NCBI GenBank assembly: GCA_039810245.1
Contig: JBDHWQ010000023.1
Coordinates: forward strand, 1 to 64,000
Reading direction: 5' to 3'
Length of the DNA: 64,000 nucleotides
From: CALDSL01 sp039810245
Lineage (GTDB): Bacteria; Chloroflexota; Anaerolineae; Anaerolineales; Anaerolineaceae
Part shown: positions 43,363 through 52,278 of the stretch, piece by piece
How the letters are laid out: each line of letters opens with the position of its first letter
How positions within the stretch are numbered: the first letter of the stretch is position 1
Translations under genes and position numbers: made by a program
Notes under the pieces: model-generated
Databases searched by the model: none
Seen by the model: only the letters and a program-made list of their open reading frames with translations
Told to the model about the DNA's origin: nothing

Positions 43363-43368
43363 TATAAT
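43363..43368 (+). promoter_or_regulatory. -10 box upstream of the mini-ORF
   Basis: TATAAT ends 9 nt before ATG 43378, so the transcript would begin within about three nucleotides of that ATG. Confidence 0.55.
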
Positions 43369-43377
43369 TACGGGCAT

Positions 43378-43410
43378 ATGGCCGCGTACACGCCGGGGAT
43401 CAAACCATGA
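43378..43410 (+). CDS. Possible 10-codon leaderless upstream ORF
   Basis: ATG 43378 opens MAAYTPGIKP and its TGA (43408-43410) overlaps the ATG (43407) of the GNAT-cupin gene as ATGA. The downstream gene has no clear ribosome binding site. So the mini-ORF may load ribosomes on a leaderless mRNA and pass them on. This is inferred from sequence alone. Confidence 0.4.
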   Translation: MAAYTPGIKP

Positions 43411-44567
43411 AGGATGCCGAAATGCTGGAAATCTATAACCACGAGGTGCGCCGCGCGTGCGAGTGGACGCGCATGCGCCGCGATGTGCTGCCCGAGGTGG
43501 TTCGCCACGTACTCACCGGGGTGGGCTATGGCGGCGGTTATATCTCCTGGTGCGACCTGACCGAAGATACGGCTGACGCGGTGATCGAGCGCGAGGTGGC
43601 CTACTTCCGCGACCTGGGCGTGGATTTTGAATGGAAATACTACGACTACGATCGCCCTGCCGATTTGCCGCAGCGCCTGCTGGCGCGCGGCTTTACCCGC
43701 GGCGAGCCGGAAGCCCTGATGGTGGCGCACCTGGACGACCTGCCGGCCGAGTATTGGACCATGGACATCTCCGCCGTGACGCGCGTCACTGCCCCGGGCG
43801 TGGTGGACGAGATCGTGCGCATGGAAAACGAGGTGTGGGATCGCGAGATCAGCGGCTTTGCCGCCGGGTTGAAATACGACCTGGAGCACAACCCGCAAGA
43901 CGTGAGCGTCTTCGTCATCTGGCAGGATGGGCGCGTGGTCAGCGCAGCCTGGACATTTTACCTGGCGAATACCACGTTCGCCGGCATGTTCGGCGGCTCC
44001 ACCCTGCGCGAATACCGCCGGCGCGGCTACTACACCGCGCTGCTGGCCGCGCGCGCCCGCGAGGCGCGGCTGCGCGGATATTCTTTCTTGCAGGTCGACG
44101 CCAGCCCCAACAGCCAGCCCATCCTTGCCAAACACGGTTTCCGCTGCCTGGGCTATTCTACCCCCTACGAGTGGGAACCGGACGGCTCTGTGGTGAGCAA
44201 GGAGAACAGCATGTACGTGGTCAACCTGGCCGAGAAGCTGGCCCTGTTTCACGAGCATTGGAGCCCGCGCATCGTCGGCGAGCTGAACGATTCGTTCGTC
44301 AAGCTGGCCAAACTGCAGGGCGAATTCCTCTGGCATAAGCATGACGATGAAGATGAGCTGTTCCTGGTGGTCAAAGGCAGGCTGCGCATCCGTCTGCGCG
44401 ACCGCGAGCTGGTGGTGCGCGAAGGCGAGTTTGCCATCATTCCGCGCGGGGTGGAGCACTGCCCGGTGGCTGCCGAAGAAGTACACGTGCTGCTGCTGGA
44501 GCCAAAAAGCACGCGCAATACCGGCAATGTGCAGAACGAGCGCACGGTAGACCCGCCGCGCATGTGA
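43407..44567 (+). CDS. GNAT acetyltransferase fused to a cupin
   Basis: The 386-aa product has a GNAT part (about 1-265): MENEVWDREISGFAAGLKYD, FGGSTLREYRRRGYYTALLA (acetyl-CoA loop) and SQPILAKHGFRCLGY. It is followed by a cupin (about 269-375): VNLAEKLALFHEHWSPRIVG, FLWHKHDDEDELFLVVKG (metal-binding His/Glu) and FAIIPRGVEHCPVA. Cupins beginning MYVVNLAEKLALF are usually separate proteins. The substrate is unknown. An internal ribosome binding site and ATG stand at the junction (44199-44213). Confidence 0.85.
   Translation: MKDAEMLEIYNHEVRRACEWTRMRRDVLPEVVRHVLTGVGYGGGYISWCDLTEDTADAVIEREVAYFRDLGVDFEWKYYDYDRPADLPQRLLARGFTRGEPEALMVAHLDDLPAEYWTMDISAVTRVTAPGVVDEIVRMENEVWDREISGFAAGLKYDLEHNPQDVSVFVIWQDGRVVSAAWTFYLANTTFAGMFGGSTLREYRRRGYYTALLAARAREARLRGYSFLQVDASPNSQPILAKHGFRCLGYSTPYEWEPDGSVVSKENSMYVVNLAEKLALFHEHWSPRIVGELNDSFVKLAKLQGEFLWHKHDDEDELFLVVKGRLRIRLRDRELVVREGEFAIIPRGVEHCPVAAEEVHVLLLEPKSTRNTGNVQNERTVDPPRM
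44199..44213 (+). promoter_or_regulatory. Internal ribosome binding site and ATG at the cupin start
   Basis: AAGGAG (44199-44204), a 6-nt spacer and an in-frame ATG (44211) mark exactly where free-standing cupins begin. The cupin may also be made on its own. Confidence 0.6.
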
Positions 44568-44610
44568 GCACCCGGCGACCGGCTGTTATTGGGGGAGAAT
44601 GAGGGAAGGT

Positions 44611-45819
44611 ATGGAAGAACGCCAGGAGCGGTATCGTTGGGGTATCCTGACGCTGATTGTATTAACGGTGATGATCGTGGTTGCCATCCCGTCGATGGCC
44701 ATATCGGTACTATCGAAGGAAATCTCGCTCAGCCTGGGGTTGAACGTGGTGCAGGTGGGCCTGGTGTGGGGCATCGGCTTTCTGCCGGGTATTGCTACCA
44801 ACCTGCTGGGCGGCGTGCTGGGTGACCTGCTGGGGCCAAAACGCGTGCTGGTGGTTTCAGTTTTGCTGGGCGGGCTGGCCAGCGCGGCGCGCGGGCTGGC
44901 GGGTGATTTTCCGGTGCTGCTGGTAATGGTCGTGCTGCAAGGCCTGACCGCCCCGGTGATCATGATGAACGCGATCAAGATGGCCAGCATGTGGTTTTTG
45001 TCGCGCCAGCTTGGCATTGCCAACGGCGCGATCAGCATCGGCATGGCGCTGGGCTTTTTGCTGGGATCGTTTTTCAGCGCCAGCGTGCTTTCGCCGCTGC
45101 TGGGCGGCTGGCGCAACGTGCTGATTGTTTACGGCCTGGTAGGCGCGCTGTTGGCCATTCCCTGGGCGCTGGTGCGCACTCCGCCGGTGAACGCGCAGGC
45201 AGGCTCTGCTGCCACATCGCTGGGCCAGGCCGTACGCCATGTGGCCGGCATTCCCGATATCTGGCTGCTGGGCCTGGCGCTGTTCGGGTTTGCCGGCGCG
45301 GTGCAGAGTATGCTGGGCTATCTGCCGCTGTACTTGCGCAACCTGGGCTGGCCGCCGCTCACCGCTGATACCGCGCTTTCCATGTTTCACACCCTCAGCC
45401 TGATCTTTGTCTTTCCCATCGCCTTCCTGTCGGACCGCATCCACTCGCGCAAAGGCCTGCTGCTGCTTTCGGTGATGTTTGCCGCGTTAGGCACCGGGCT
45501 GTTGAGCGTGGCGCGCGGCGGCTGGATATGGGCGGCCGTGGCGCTGGCCGGCTTTGTGCGCGATGGCGCCATGACCCTGTTCACCACCATGGCGGTGGAA
45601 ACCGACAATGTTGGCCCAACTTACGCCGGCACGGCGGTCGGTTTTGCGATGGCGATCAGCGCGGTGGGCCAGTTGGTGGCCCCGCCGCTGGGTAACAGCC
45701 TGGCGAATTACCACCCCGGCGCGCCATTCGCGTTCTGGAGCCTGCTCACCCTGCTGGGAATGGTCTGCCTGGCGCTCACCCGCCGCGCGCGCCGCGCCGT
45801 GCCGGCCATTTCCGACTGA
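44611..45819 (+). CDS. MFS transporter
   Basis: The 402-aa product has 12 predicted transmembrane segments. The MFS loop motif between TM2 and TM3 reads GGVLGDLLGPKRVLVVSVLL, and a related FLSDRIHSRKGLLLLSV stands in the second half. GAGGGAAGG precedes the ATG at 44611. CynX/NimT- or nitrate-like MFS proteins look similar, but the substrate is unknown. It follows the GNAT-cupin gene by 43 nt and might share its transcript. Confidence 0.9.
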   Translation: MEERQERYRWGILTLIVLTVMIVVAIPSMAISVLSKEISLSLGLNVVQVGLVWGIGFLPGIATNLLGGVLGDLLGPKRVLVVSVLLGGLASAARGLAGDFPVLLVMVVLQGLTAPVIMMNAIKMASMWFLSRQLGIANGAISIGMALGFLLGSFFSASVLSPLLGGWRNVLIVYGLVGALLAIPWALVRTPPVNAQAGSAATSLGQAVRHVAGIPDIWLLGLALFGFAGAVQSMLGYLPLYLRNLGWPPLTADTALSMFHTLSLIFVFPIAFLSDRIHSRKGLLLLSVMFAALGTGLLSVARGGWIWAAVALAGFVRDGAMTLFTTMAVETDNVGPTYAGTAVGFAMAISAVGQLVAPPLGNSLANYHPGAPFAFWSLLTLLGMVCLALTRRARRAVPAISD

Positions 45820-45890
45820 CCACACTCCGCGCGGGGGTATAATCATCTGGAGCCGGGCGTTTTCATGCGCCTTGCTCAGGAGAGCCAGCC

Positions 45891-46748
45891 ATGATTGCAC
45901 AGGAAACCTTTGGCCGCAGCGGCCACCGCAGTTCGCGCGTGCTGCTGGGAGCAGCTGCCTTTTGGGATGTAACCCAGGACGAAGCCGACGCCGCGCTGGA
46001 TGCCGCCTTTACCAGCGGTGTCAATCACGTGGACACTGCCGCCAGCTATGGCAATGCCGAGCTGCGTATTGGCAGCTGGATTGTCCGACACGGGCGCGAC
46101 TTTTTCCTGGCCACCAAAACCGAGCAGCGCACTGCTCCCGCCGCCTACGAGGAAATCCGCCGTTCGCTCGACCGGCTGCGCGTGGACCAGGTAGACCTGA
46201 TCCAACTGCATAACCTGATCGACCCAACCGAGTGGGAAACCGCCCTCGGCCCCGGCGGAGCGCTCGAGGCCGCCATCCGAGCTCGCGACGAGGGCCTGGT
46301 GCGCTGGATTGGCGTGACCGGCCACGGCCGCGCCGCGCCCGCCCGGCATACCGCCGCGCTGCAGCGCTTTGACTTCGACTCGGTGCTGCTGCCCTGGAAT
46401 TACATGATGGCGCAGGACGCCGTCTACCGCGCCGATTTTGAACGCCTGCTCGCGCTGTGCCGCGAGCGCAATGTGGCGGTGCAGTGCATCAAGTCGCTGC
46501 TGCGCAGCCCGTGGGGCGCGCACCCACAGGACCGCAATACCTGGTATCGCCCGCTGGAAGATCAGGCTGACTTAGACCTGGCCGTGCACTGGCTGCTGGG
46601 CCAGCCCGGGCTGTTCCTCAACTCGGCCGGCGACGTGAACGTGCTGCCGCGCGTGCTGGACGCGGCCGCGCGCTTCACCACCGCGCCGGATGACACCGCC
46701 ATGCAGGCAATGGTGGATCGCCTGGAGATGCAAACGCTGTTCCCTTAA
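45891..46748 (+). CDS. Aldo/keto reductase
   Basis: The 285-aa product is an AKR TIM barrel with the catalytic tetrad: Asp in HVDTAASYGNAE, Tyr in the same motif, Lys in LATKTEQR, and His in VDLIQLHNLID. It should reduce aldehydes or ketones with NADPH. CAGGAG precedes the ATG and a TATAAT lies at about 45837. A terminator follows after about 80 nt. Confidence 0.92.
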   Translation: MIAQETFGRSGHRSSRVLLGAAAFWDVTQDEADAALDAAFTSGVNHVDTAASYGNAELRIGSWIVRHGRDFFLATKTEQRTAPAAYEEIRRSLDRLRVDQVDLIQLHNLIDPTEWETALGPGGALEAAIRARDEGLVRWIGVTGHGRAAPARHTAALQRFDFDSVLLPWNYMMAQDAVYRADFERLLALCRERNVAVQCIKSLLRSPWGAHPQDRNTWYRPLEDQADLDLAVHWLLGQPGLFLNSAGDVNVLPRVLDAAARFTTAPDDTAMQAMVDRLEMQTLFP

Positions 46749-46825
46749 AGCGCTGCGCTGGAGCTTTTTTGGCGCGCAAAACGCGGTTTGCCGCCCCGGG
46801 TTAAGAGCAGACCCGGCAATTCTTC

Positions 46826-46854
46826 AAAAGAGCGCGGTACATGTGCGCTCTTTT
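46826..46854 (+). terminator. Terminator after the aldo/keto reductase gene
   Basis: AAAAGAGCGC (46826-46835) pairs perfectly with GCGCTCTTTT (46845-46854) around a 9-nt loop; the stem ends in T residues. Confidence 0.75.
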
Positions 46855-47030
46855 CCGCGCATATTGCTATAATGATAGAGACTTTATCACAGTCCCTTTC
46901 CCATGTTTGCACAATCGAACATTTGCCGCGCCTGTGTTTGTAGGTTGGCAGAGGATGGCTGCATTCCAGCCCAAGCCTCCTTTCCGCTTGCTGACCCCGG
47001 CCGGCCACGCATAGAAAGGACGTACAGATT

Positions 47031-47843
47031 ATGCCTGCCCGACTCGTTACCTGGATTAAAAAGCAGCCGGTTACCGCCCTGTATCTCTTCGCTTTTCTGT
47101 TCACCTGGTTGGGATGGGCGCCCCAGGCGCTCCATTCTCGCGGTCTGCTACCTTTTGTTAGCCCGATTTTCTATATTTTGGGCGGCGTTGGGCCGCTGCT
47201 GGCGGTTTTCCTGGTTACTTCGGCGCTGCGTGGCGAAGGAGAATTTGGTGAGCCGTTCCGCGCTTTCACGATCTGGCGCGTACAGCCGATCTGGTTTGTG
47301 GTTGCCATCTTGGGCTACCCGTTACTGTGGCTGGCAGCACTGGCGGTGAGTGGCCAGACCGCGGCAGAACTTGCAAAGATCACCTCGCCGCTGGCAGTTG
47401 TGTCCACGTTCGCCGTATCCTTCCTGGCTGCCATTCCCGAAGAAGTAGCCTGGCGCGGTTTTGCATTACCTCGCTTGCAGGCGCGTTTCTCCGCGCTCAC
47501 AGCCGCTTTCATCGTGGGCCTGTTGTGGGGCTTATGGCATATACCGTTGCTGCTCAACACCGACAACGTGATGTCTGGCTATGCATCGATCCCCTTTTTC
47601 ATTACGGTATTGGCGCGCTCGGTAATTTATGTGTGGTTATATAACCATACGCGCGGCAGCCTGCTGTTTGTGACCCTCTTCCATGCGGTGTCGAACTCGC
47701 TGGGTACATTTGCGGGATGGGCGGAGATGCTGGTTACCGTGGCGGCGGCGGCGTTACTGGTGCTGGCTTTTGGCGCGGCAAACCTGGCGCGCCAGGCGCA
47801 ACGCGGGAAAGTTGTAGACGCGCCGGTGATAATTGGCGAGTGA
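47031..47843 (+). CDS. CPBP-family intramembrane protease
   Basis: The 270-aa product has about eight transmembrane segments and CPBP motifs: FLAAIPEEVAWRGFALPRLQ, LLWGLWHIPLLL and LFHAVSNSLGTF. It lies 43 nt upstream of a second CPBP gene. The TATAAT near 46870 is about 150 nt upstream, the longest 5' leader suggested in the window. Substrate unknown. Confidence 0.88.
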   Translation: MPARLVTWIKKQPVTALYLFAFLFTWLGWAPQALHSRGLLPFVSPIFYILGGVGPLLAVFLVTSALRGEGEFGEPFRAFTIWRVQPIWFVVAILGYPLLWLAALAVSGQTAAELAKITSPLAVVSTFAVSFLAAIPEEVAWRGFALPRLQARFSALTAAFIVGLLWGLWHIPLLLNTDNVMSGYASIPFFITVLARSVIYVWLYNHTRGSLLFVTLFHAVSNSLGTFAGWAEMLVTVAAAALLVLAFGAANLARQAQRGKVVDAPVIIGE

Positions 47844-47886
47844 CGCTTACGGTAGCACGAATATGGATTTTGGAAAGGATAGTAGG

Positions 47887-48594
47887 ATGCGTTCACATAC
47901 GTCTGTATCGCCTGGCTCCGCGACGGATACCCATTGGCTGCAAACAGGGCTTGTAATGCTGGCCCTGGTGGCGGGCGTCGCCCTTTTCATTCTGGTCGAT
48001 CTCGCCTATTTCCGTTTTGCCGACGCGCGCTTCCCGCACGTGGGAGAATCGACCGCCCTGGCAAACCTGTGGGGCGTGGTTTCGCGAGCGCATTGGCTCG
48101 CGGTGCTGATCCCCATTGCCCTGTGGAAGCCCGGCTGGCTGGCGCTGCGTGTTGGCAGCATCCGCCAGCACGCGCGCATGCTGCTGATGATGCTGCTGGC
48201 AAACTGCGGCGTGATCGCTGCCTACCTGTGGCTGACCAACAGCGGCACGCCCTACAGCGGTAACCAGTGGCTGCTCACCGAAGTGGTGACCGTGCCGGTG
48301 GTGGAAGAGCTTTTCTGGCGCGGATTGGTGTTTACCATGTTGCTGGCCGCCTTTCGCCGTATCCAGCCCGAAACTACCGCCCTCAGGCTGACCGTCTGGT
48401 CGAGCGGCATTGCCTTTGGGCTGCTGCACGCCAACAACCTGTTTGCCGGGGTGGCGCTGCCATTTGTTGCCATTCAATGCCTGAATGCCAGCATCTGGGG
48501 CGTGGTGTACGGGTACGCGCGCGCCAAAACGGACAGCGTTTACCCCGCTATGCTGCTCCACGCGGCGATGAACCTGGTGGTGATCCTGTTTTAG
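47887..48594 (+). CDS. CPBP-family intramembrane protease
   Basis: The 235-aa product has about seven transmembrane segments with VVEELFWRGLVFTMLLAAFR, AFGLLHANNLFAG and AMLLHAAMNLVVILF as CPBP motifs. AAAGGA precedes ATG 47887, which I prefer to ATG 47863. Second of a tandem CPBP pair that shares little sequence outside the motifs. Confidence 0.87.
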   Translation: MRSHTSVSPGSATDTHWLQTGLVMLALVAGVALFILVDLAYFRFADARFPHVGESTALANLWGVVSRAHWLAVLIPIALWKPGWLALRVGSIRQHARMLLMMLLANCGVIAAYLWLTNSGTPYSGNQWLLTEVVTVPVVEELFWRGLVFTMLLAAFRRIQPETTALRLTVWSSGIAFGLLHANNLFAGVALPFVAIQCLNASIWGVVYGYARAKTDSVYPAMLLHAAMNLVVILF

Positions 48595-48597
48595 CTG

Positions 48598-49098
48598 TTA
48601 TTCCTCGATGAGGATGCGCTCCAGCACGCCGCTTTCCAGGTCGAGGATAGCGGCCTGGCGCGGCTCGCGCTTGAGCCCGCCCAGGCTGCCCGGGTTGATC
48701 AGCCGCGTGCCGTTGGGGTAGCGCGTGTCTTCGGCGCGGTGCGAGTGCCCGCGGAAAACGTACGCATAGCGCCCCGACTGCACCAGGGCATTCAGCCGGC
48801 TGGCTTCGTGCCCGTGCGCCGCTGCCAGCAGCACCCCACCGATTTCGCCGGTGAAGGTGTGCGCGGCGTAGTTATCTTCCCGGAAGTACTTGATCGTATT
48901 GAGGATCTCGCCTTCGGCCAGGTCACCGTTGCCAAAGGTGAGGATCACGCGAAAGCCGTCCAGCAGCCGGGCGGTATCCGGGTGAGTCAGGTCGCCGCAG
49001 TGCACCAGCGTGTCGATGCCCGCGGCGCGCAGCGCGTCCAGCGCGCGCAGCAGGTTGGCCTCGTTATTGTGCGTGTCGGAAAGGATGCCAATACGCAT
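48598..49098 (-). CDS. MJ0936/YfcE-type metallophosphoesterase
   Basis: The 166-aa product has the calcineurin-like motifs MRIGILSDTHNN, LVHCGDLTH, FGNGD, AAAHGHE and FRGHSHRAEDTRYPNGTRLI, which bind two metal ions. Such enzymes hydrolyse phosphodiesters; the natural substrate is unknown. Its ATG shares a base with the stop of the MFS gene upstream (TGATG), so they form an operon. Confidence 0.92.
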   Translation of the reverse strand: MRIGILSDTHNNEANLLRALDALRAAGIDTLVHCGDLTHPDTARLLDGFRVILTFGNGDLAEGEILNTIKYFREDNYAAHTFTGEIGGVLLAAAHGHEASRLNALVQSGRYAYVFRGHSHRAEDTRYPNGTRLINPGSLGGLKREPRQAAILDLESGVLERILIEE

Positions 49099-50453
49099 CA
49101 GACCGGGCTTTCTTCGGTGGCGGCCAGCGCCAGTTTATCGTAATCCGGCAGGATGTCTTCAGCGTCACGGATGGCGGGGCTGAAATAGCCCAGGATACCC
49201 ACCAGGCTGATCAACACGCCGCAGATCACGATCAGCAGGCCCATGCCCGCGCCAGGGCCGGTGCCCACCAGCCAGCCGGCGCTGCGCGCCAGGCCGCTGT
49301 CGACGCGCATGGCAGGTTCAAGCACAAAATCGGCCAGCGTGCCGCCGATGATCGGCGCGATCGGGTTGGTGAACCACGCGATAAGCCGCCGCGCGGAGAA
49401 CACGCGCCCCTGCAAATCCGGCGCCACCTTTGACTGCCAGATGGCCTGGTTGGAGCCGTTGATGAGGGGCATGGACAGCGCGCCCAGCACGCCGCCGCTG
49501 ATCCAGGCCGGCAGCCCGAACTTAAGCCCCAGGATGGCCGTACCGACAATGCCGGAATAGATCCAACCCCCCAGCACGCCGTGTACCCGGCGGCGAAAGC
49601 CGCCCCACGCGCTCATTACGATGCCGCCCACCACCGCGCCGATGGCCCAACTGGACTGTACTGTGCCGAGGATCAGGCTGTTTTGATTGGTGCGCGCCAG
49701 CACCATGGGCGTGAACACCGTAAAGGCGATACCCGAGAACAGGTTGCCAAAGAAGAACACCAGCTGCAGCCCCAGCAGGCTGGGGCGCTGGAAGATATAA
49801 CGGAAGCCGAACGCGGCCTCTTTCCATACACTGCCCTGAGCGGCCAGGCCTTCCTGCGTGCGCACCGGCTGAGGCACGTGCACTACCAGCAGCGCGCCTA
49901 CCGCCAGGAAGAAGGTGATGATATCTGCCAGCAGCAGTCCCTGCAGGCCGATGACCGGCAGCAGCACGCCCGCCAGCACCGGGGCCAGAACCCCCGGCCC
50001 GGCTTCCATCAACGACATCATGCCGTTGGCGCGCCCGAGCTGCTCTTTGGGGATCATGGTGGTGATGGCGGCCGAATAGGCCGGCCACTGGAAGGCATTG
50101 CCGATGCCGTTGAACACTGCCGCAACGTACAGGTGCCAGAACTCCAGCCGCCCGATCAGGATGAGCACAAAAATACCGCTGGTGGCCAGCACCGCCGTCA
50201 GGTCGCTGAGCATCATCATCAGCTTGCGGTTGTAGCGGTCCACCATCACCCCGGCGAAGGGCGAGATGAGCAGGAACGGGGTGATGAAGAACACCTGCAG
50301 CAGGCCCATCGCGGTGGCGCTCTGGGTCTGCTGGTACATCCAGATCGTCAGGCCGAACTGCGACATGCTGGAAGCCAGCACGGAAACAATTTGCCCGATC
50401 CAGATGACGACGAATGCGATCAGGCCGGTGGGTTGGCGGGGGGATTTTTGCAT
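49098..50453 (-). CDS. MFS transporter (enterobactin exporter-like)
   Basis: The 451-aa product has 12 transmembrane segments with FAGVMVDRYNRKLMMMLSDL as the TM2-TM3 loop and MIPKEQLGRANGMMSLMEAG, typical of the EntS/MFS_3 group. ATG 50453 is 6 nt after a CATAAT box on the minus strand, and no ribosome binding site is visible, so translation is probably leaderless. It is translationally coupled to the phosphoesterase gene. Confidence 0.9.
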   Translation of the reverse strand: MQKSPRQPTGLIAFVVIWIGQIVSVLASSMSQFGLTIWMYQQTQSATAMGLLQVFFITPFLLISPFAGVMVDRYNRKLMMMLSDLTAVLATSGIFVLILIGRLEFWHLYVAAVFNGIGNAFQWPAYSAAITTMIPKEQLGRANGMMSLMEAGPGVLAPVLAGVLLPVIGLQGLLLADIITFFLAVGALLVVHVPQPVRTQEGLAAQGSVWKEAAFGFRYIFQRPSLLGLQLVFFFGNLFSGIAFTVFTPMVLARTNQNSLILGTVQSSWAIGAVVGGIVMSAWGGFRRRVHGVLGGWIYSGIVGTAILGLKFGLPAWISGGVLGALSMPLINGSNQAIWQSKVAPDLQGRVFSARRLIAWFTNPIAPIIGGTLADFVLEPAMRVDSGLARSAGWLVGTGPGAGMGLLIVICGVLISLVGILGYFSPAIRDAEDILPDYDKLALAATEESPV

Positions 50454-50459
50454 GCGTCC

Positions 50460-50465
50460 ATTATG
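50460..50465 (-). promoter_or_regulatory. -10 box for the leaderless MFS gene
   Basis: CATAAT on the minus strand ends 6 nt before ATG 50453. Confidence 0.5.
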
Positions 50466-50504
50466 CCAAGAACACGGCTGCCTGACAACGTCCATAAGAC
50501 CAGG

Positions 50505-50712
50505 TTTTGGCGACTTTGTCGCCAAAAGCGCAGGGCGCGTATCCATTGTGTGCGATTTTCCTATACCGTAGGGCTTGCAGGGGGCGAGGCTTCGAGGTTC
50601 TTTCCGGCATGGCCGGTTTCTCTCGCCTCGCCCCTACCCATGATTCGAACACGGTTTTTCCCGCCATGCCCAGGGCAAAACGCCGAGCGTCTGAACCAAA
50701 CAGGTCCAGACG
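50505..50712. repeat. Palindromic intergenic elements between MFS and radA
   Basis: Three hairpins lie in this gene-free stretch: TTTTGGCGAC/GTCGCCAAAA (50505-50527); GGGGCGAGG/CCTCGCCCC (50581-50634) with an inner CCGGcatggCCGG; and CGTCTGAACC/GGTCCAGACG (50688-50712, one mismatch). The middle one resembles GTAGGGGCGAGG-type dispersed repeats. The first may end the minus or plus transcripts. Confidence 0.55.
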
Positions 50713-50799
50713 GTTCAACTATAGAACATTTATGCTATAATTTTGGCAAGCGTATTTCCCACGCGCCAACCCTGGCGTGCATCCTGATAACGAAACGGC

Positions 50800-50805
50800 T
50801 ATAAT
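50800..50805 (+). promoter_or_regulatory. -10 box for leaderless radA
   Basis: TATAAT ends 7 nt before ATG 50813 and there is no ribosome binding site. A second TATAAT at 50736-50741 could give a longer transcript. Confidence 0.6.
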
Positions 50806-50812
50806 AACCCCT

Positions 50813-52240
50813 ATGAGCAAAGTCCAAACCCAGTTTGTCTGCCAGCAGTGCGGGCGCACGTCGCCGCGCATGCTCGGGCGCTGCCCGTCCTGCGGTAGTT
50901 ACGGCTCAATGGTCGAAGAAGTATTTACCCCGCCATCCGCCCCGGCGCAAAGCCCGGTGGCGCGCGCCGGCGTGCTTGGCGGCCGCTCGCAGCCCGTGCG
51001 CCTCAACGAAATCTCCGGCTCGGTCGAAGAGCGCATGTTCCTGCCCATCGGCGAGTTCGCGCGCGTGCTGGGCGGCGGCGTTGTCCCCGGTTCGATTGTG
51101 CTGGTAGGCGGCGACCCTGGCATTGGCAAGTCCACGCTGATGCTGCAAATGGCGGTGGAAATGTCGAACCGGCCGGGCAGCGGCAAGGTGCTGTACGTCT
51201 CGGGTGAGGAATCGGAGCGCCAGATCAAAATGCGCGCCGTGCGCCTGCTATCCGGAGAAAACGGGCAGCACCCCGCGCTCGAAGACCTGTTCCTGGTGAC
51301 CGAGACCAACCTTAACACCATCCTCGAGCACGTGGCCGCGGTGCAGCCCAGCCTGCTGGTGGTGGACTCGATCCAGACCATCTATATCCCCGAGCTCAGC
51401 TCGAGCGCCGGGTCGGTCTCGCAGGTGCGCGAGTGCTCCTCGCGGCTGCGCGAGCTGGCCAAAAGCTCGGGCATCGCCGTGTTTGTCATTGGACACGTCA
51501 CCAAAGAAGGCGTGATCGCCGGGCCGCGCGTGCTGGAGCACATTGTAGACACGGTGCTGTACCTGGAAGGCGATCGCTACCAGAGCTACCGCCTGCTGCG
51601 CTCGGTGAAAAACCGTTTTGGCGCCACGTCGGAAGTGGGCGTATTTGAGATGCGCGAGCGCGGCATGGTGGAAGTGCCGAACCCGTCTGAGGCGTTCCTG
51701 GCCGAGCGCATGGTCAATGCGCCTGGCTCGGCCATCGCCGTGACGATGGAAGGCACGCGCCCGCTGCTGGTGGAGCTGCAGGGCCTCACCAGCCACTCCA
51801 ACACCAGCAACCCGCGCCGCACGCCCAACGGGGTGGATATGAGCCGCCTGCTGATGCTGGTGGCTGTGCTTTCGCGCCGCCTGGGCATGAGCCTGGCCGA
51901 GCAGGACGTGTTCGTCAACGTTATTGGCGGGATGCGCATTAACGAGACCGCCGCAGACCTGGCGGTGGCAGCAGCGATCACCTCGTCGATGCGCGATATC
52001 CCGATGAAGGCCGATACAGTGCTGGTGGGCGAGGTTGGCCTGTCGGGCGAGCTGCGCTGGGTGGGGCAGATGAACGCCCGCCTGCGCGAAGCCGGCAACC
52101 TGGGCTTTCGCGCTGCCATCGTGCCGCGACGGGTGCGCCGCGGTGAGCCGTACCCGGATGGCATCCAGGTGATCGAGGCGCGCTCGCTCCAAGAAGCTTT
52201 ACTGTTAGGGCTGGTGGCAGACCCGCGATCCAAAAACTGA
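50813..52240 (+). CDS. radA: DNA repair protein RadA
   Basis: The 475-aa product has the RadA order of parts: a C4 zinc finger (FVCQQCGRTSPRMLGRCPSC), a RecA-like core with Walker A GGDPGIGKSTLM, the diagnostic KNRFGATSEVGVFEM motif, and a Lon-like C-terminal domain. RadA drives branch migration in recombination. The start at 50813 is fixed by the zinc finger and by a TATAAT 7 nt upstream. It is followed 38 nt later by a BCD-family transporter gene. Confidence 0.95.
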   Translation: MSKVQTQFVCQQCGRTSPRMLGRCPSCGSYGSMVEEVFTPPSAPAQSPVARAGVLGGRSQPVRLNEISGSVEERMFLPIGEFARVLGGGVVPGSIVLVGGDPGIGKSTLMLQMAVEMSNRPGSGKVLYVSGEESERQIKMRAVRLLSGENGQHPALEDLFLVTETNLNTILEHVAAVQPSLLVVDSIQTIYIPELSSSAGSVSQVRECSSRLRELAKSSGIAVFVIGHVTKEGVIAGPRVLEHIVDTVLYLEGDRYQSYRLLRSVKNRFGATSEVGVFEMRERGMVEVPNPSEAFLAERMVNAPGSAIAVTMEGTRPLLVELQGLTSHSNTSNPRRTPNGVDMSRLLMLVAVLSRRLGMSLAEQDVFVNVIGGMRINETAADLAVAAAITSSMRDIPMKADTVLVGEVGLSGELRWVGQMNARLREAGNLGFRAAIVPRRVRRGEPYPDGIQVIEARSLQEALLLGLVADPRSKN

Positions 52241-52278
52241 CCTGCCTGGCCCGGAAACGTGTGGGGAAAAACGATAAT

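Noticed and set aside
43368..44486. 372-codon minus-strand open frame opposite the GNAT-cupin gene
   Set aside because: Composition is that of antisense of a GC-rich gene; the plus strand has clear GNAT and cupin motifs.
50640..50670. T-arm-like sequence (TTCGAAT with complementary flanks, minus strand)
   Set aside because: No matching acceptor 5' strand, D arm or anticodon arm at the right distance; part of a palindromic intergenic repeat.
51248..52192. 314-codon minus-strand open frame opposite radA
   Set aside because: His/Arg-rich shadow of radA, without ribosome binding site or domain.
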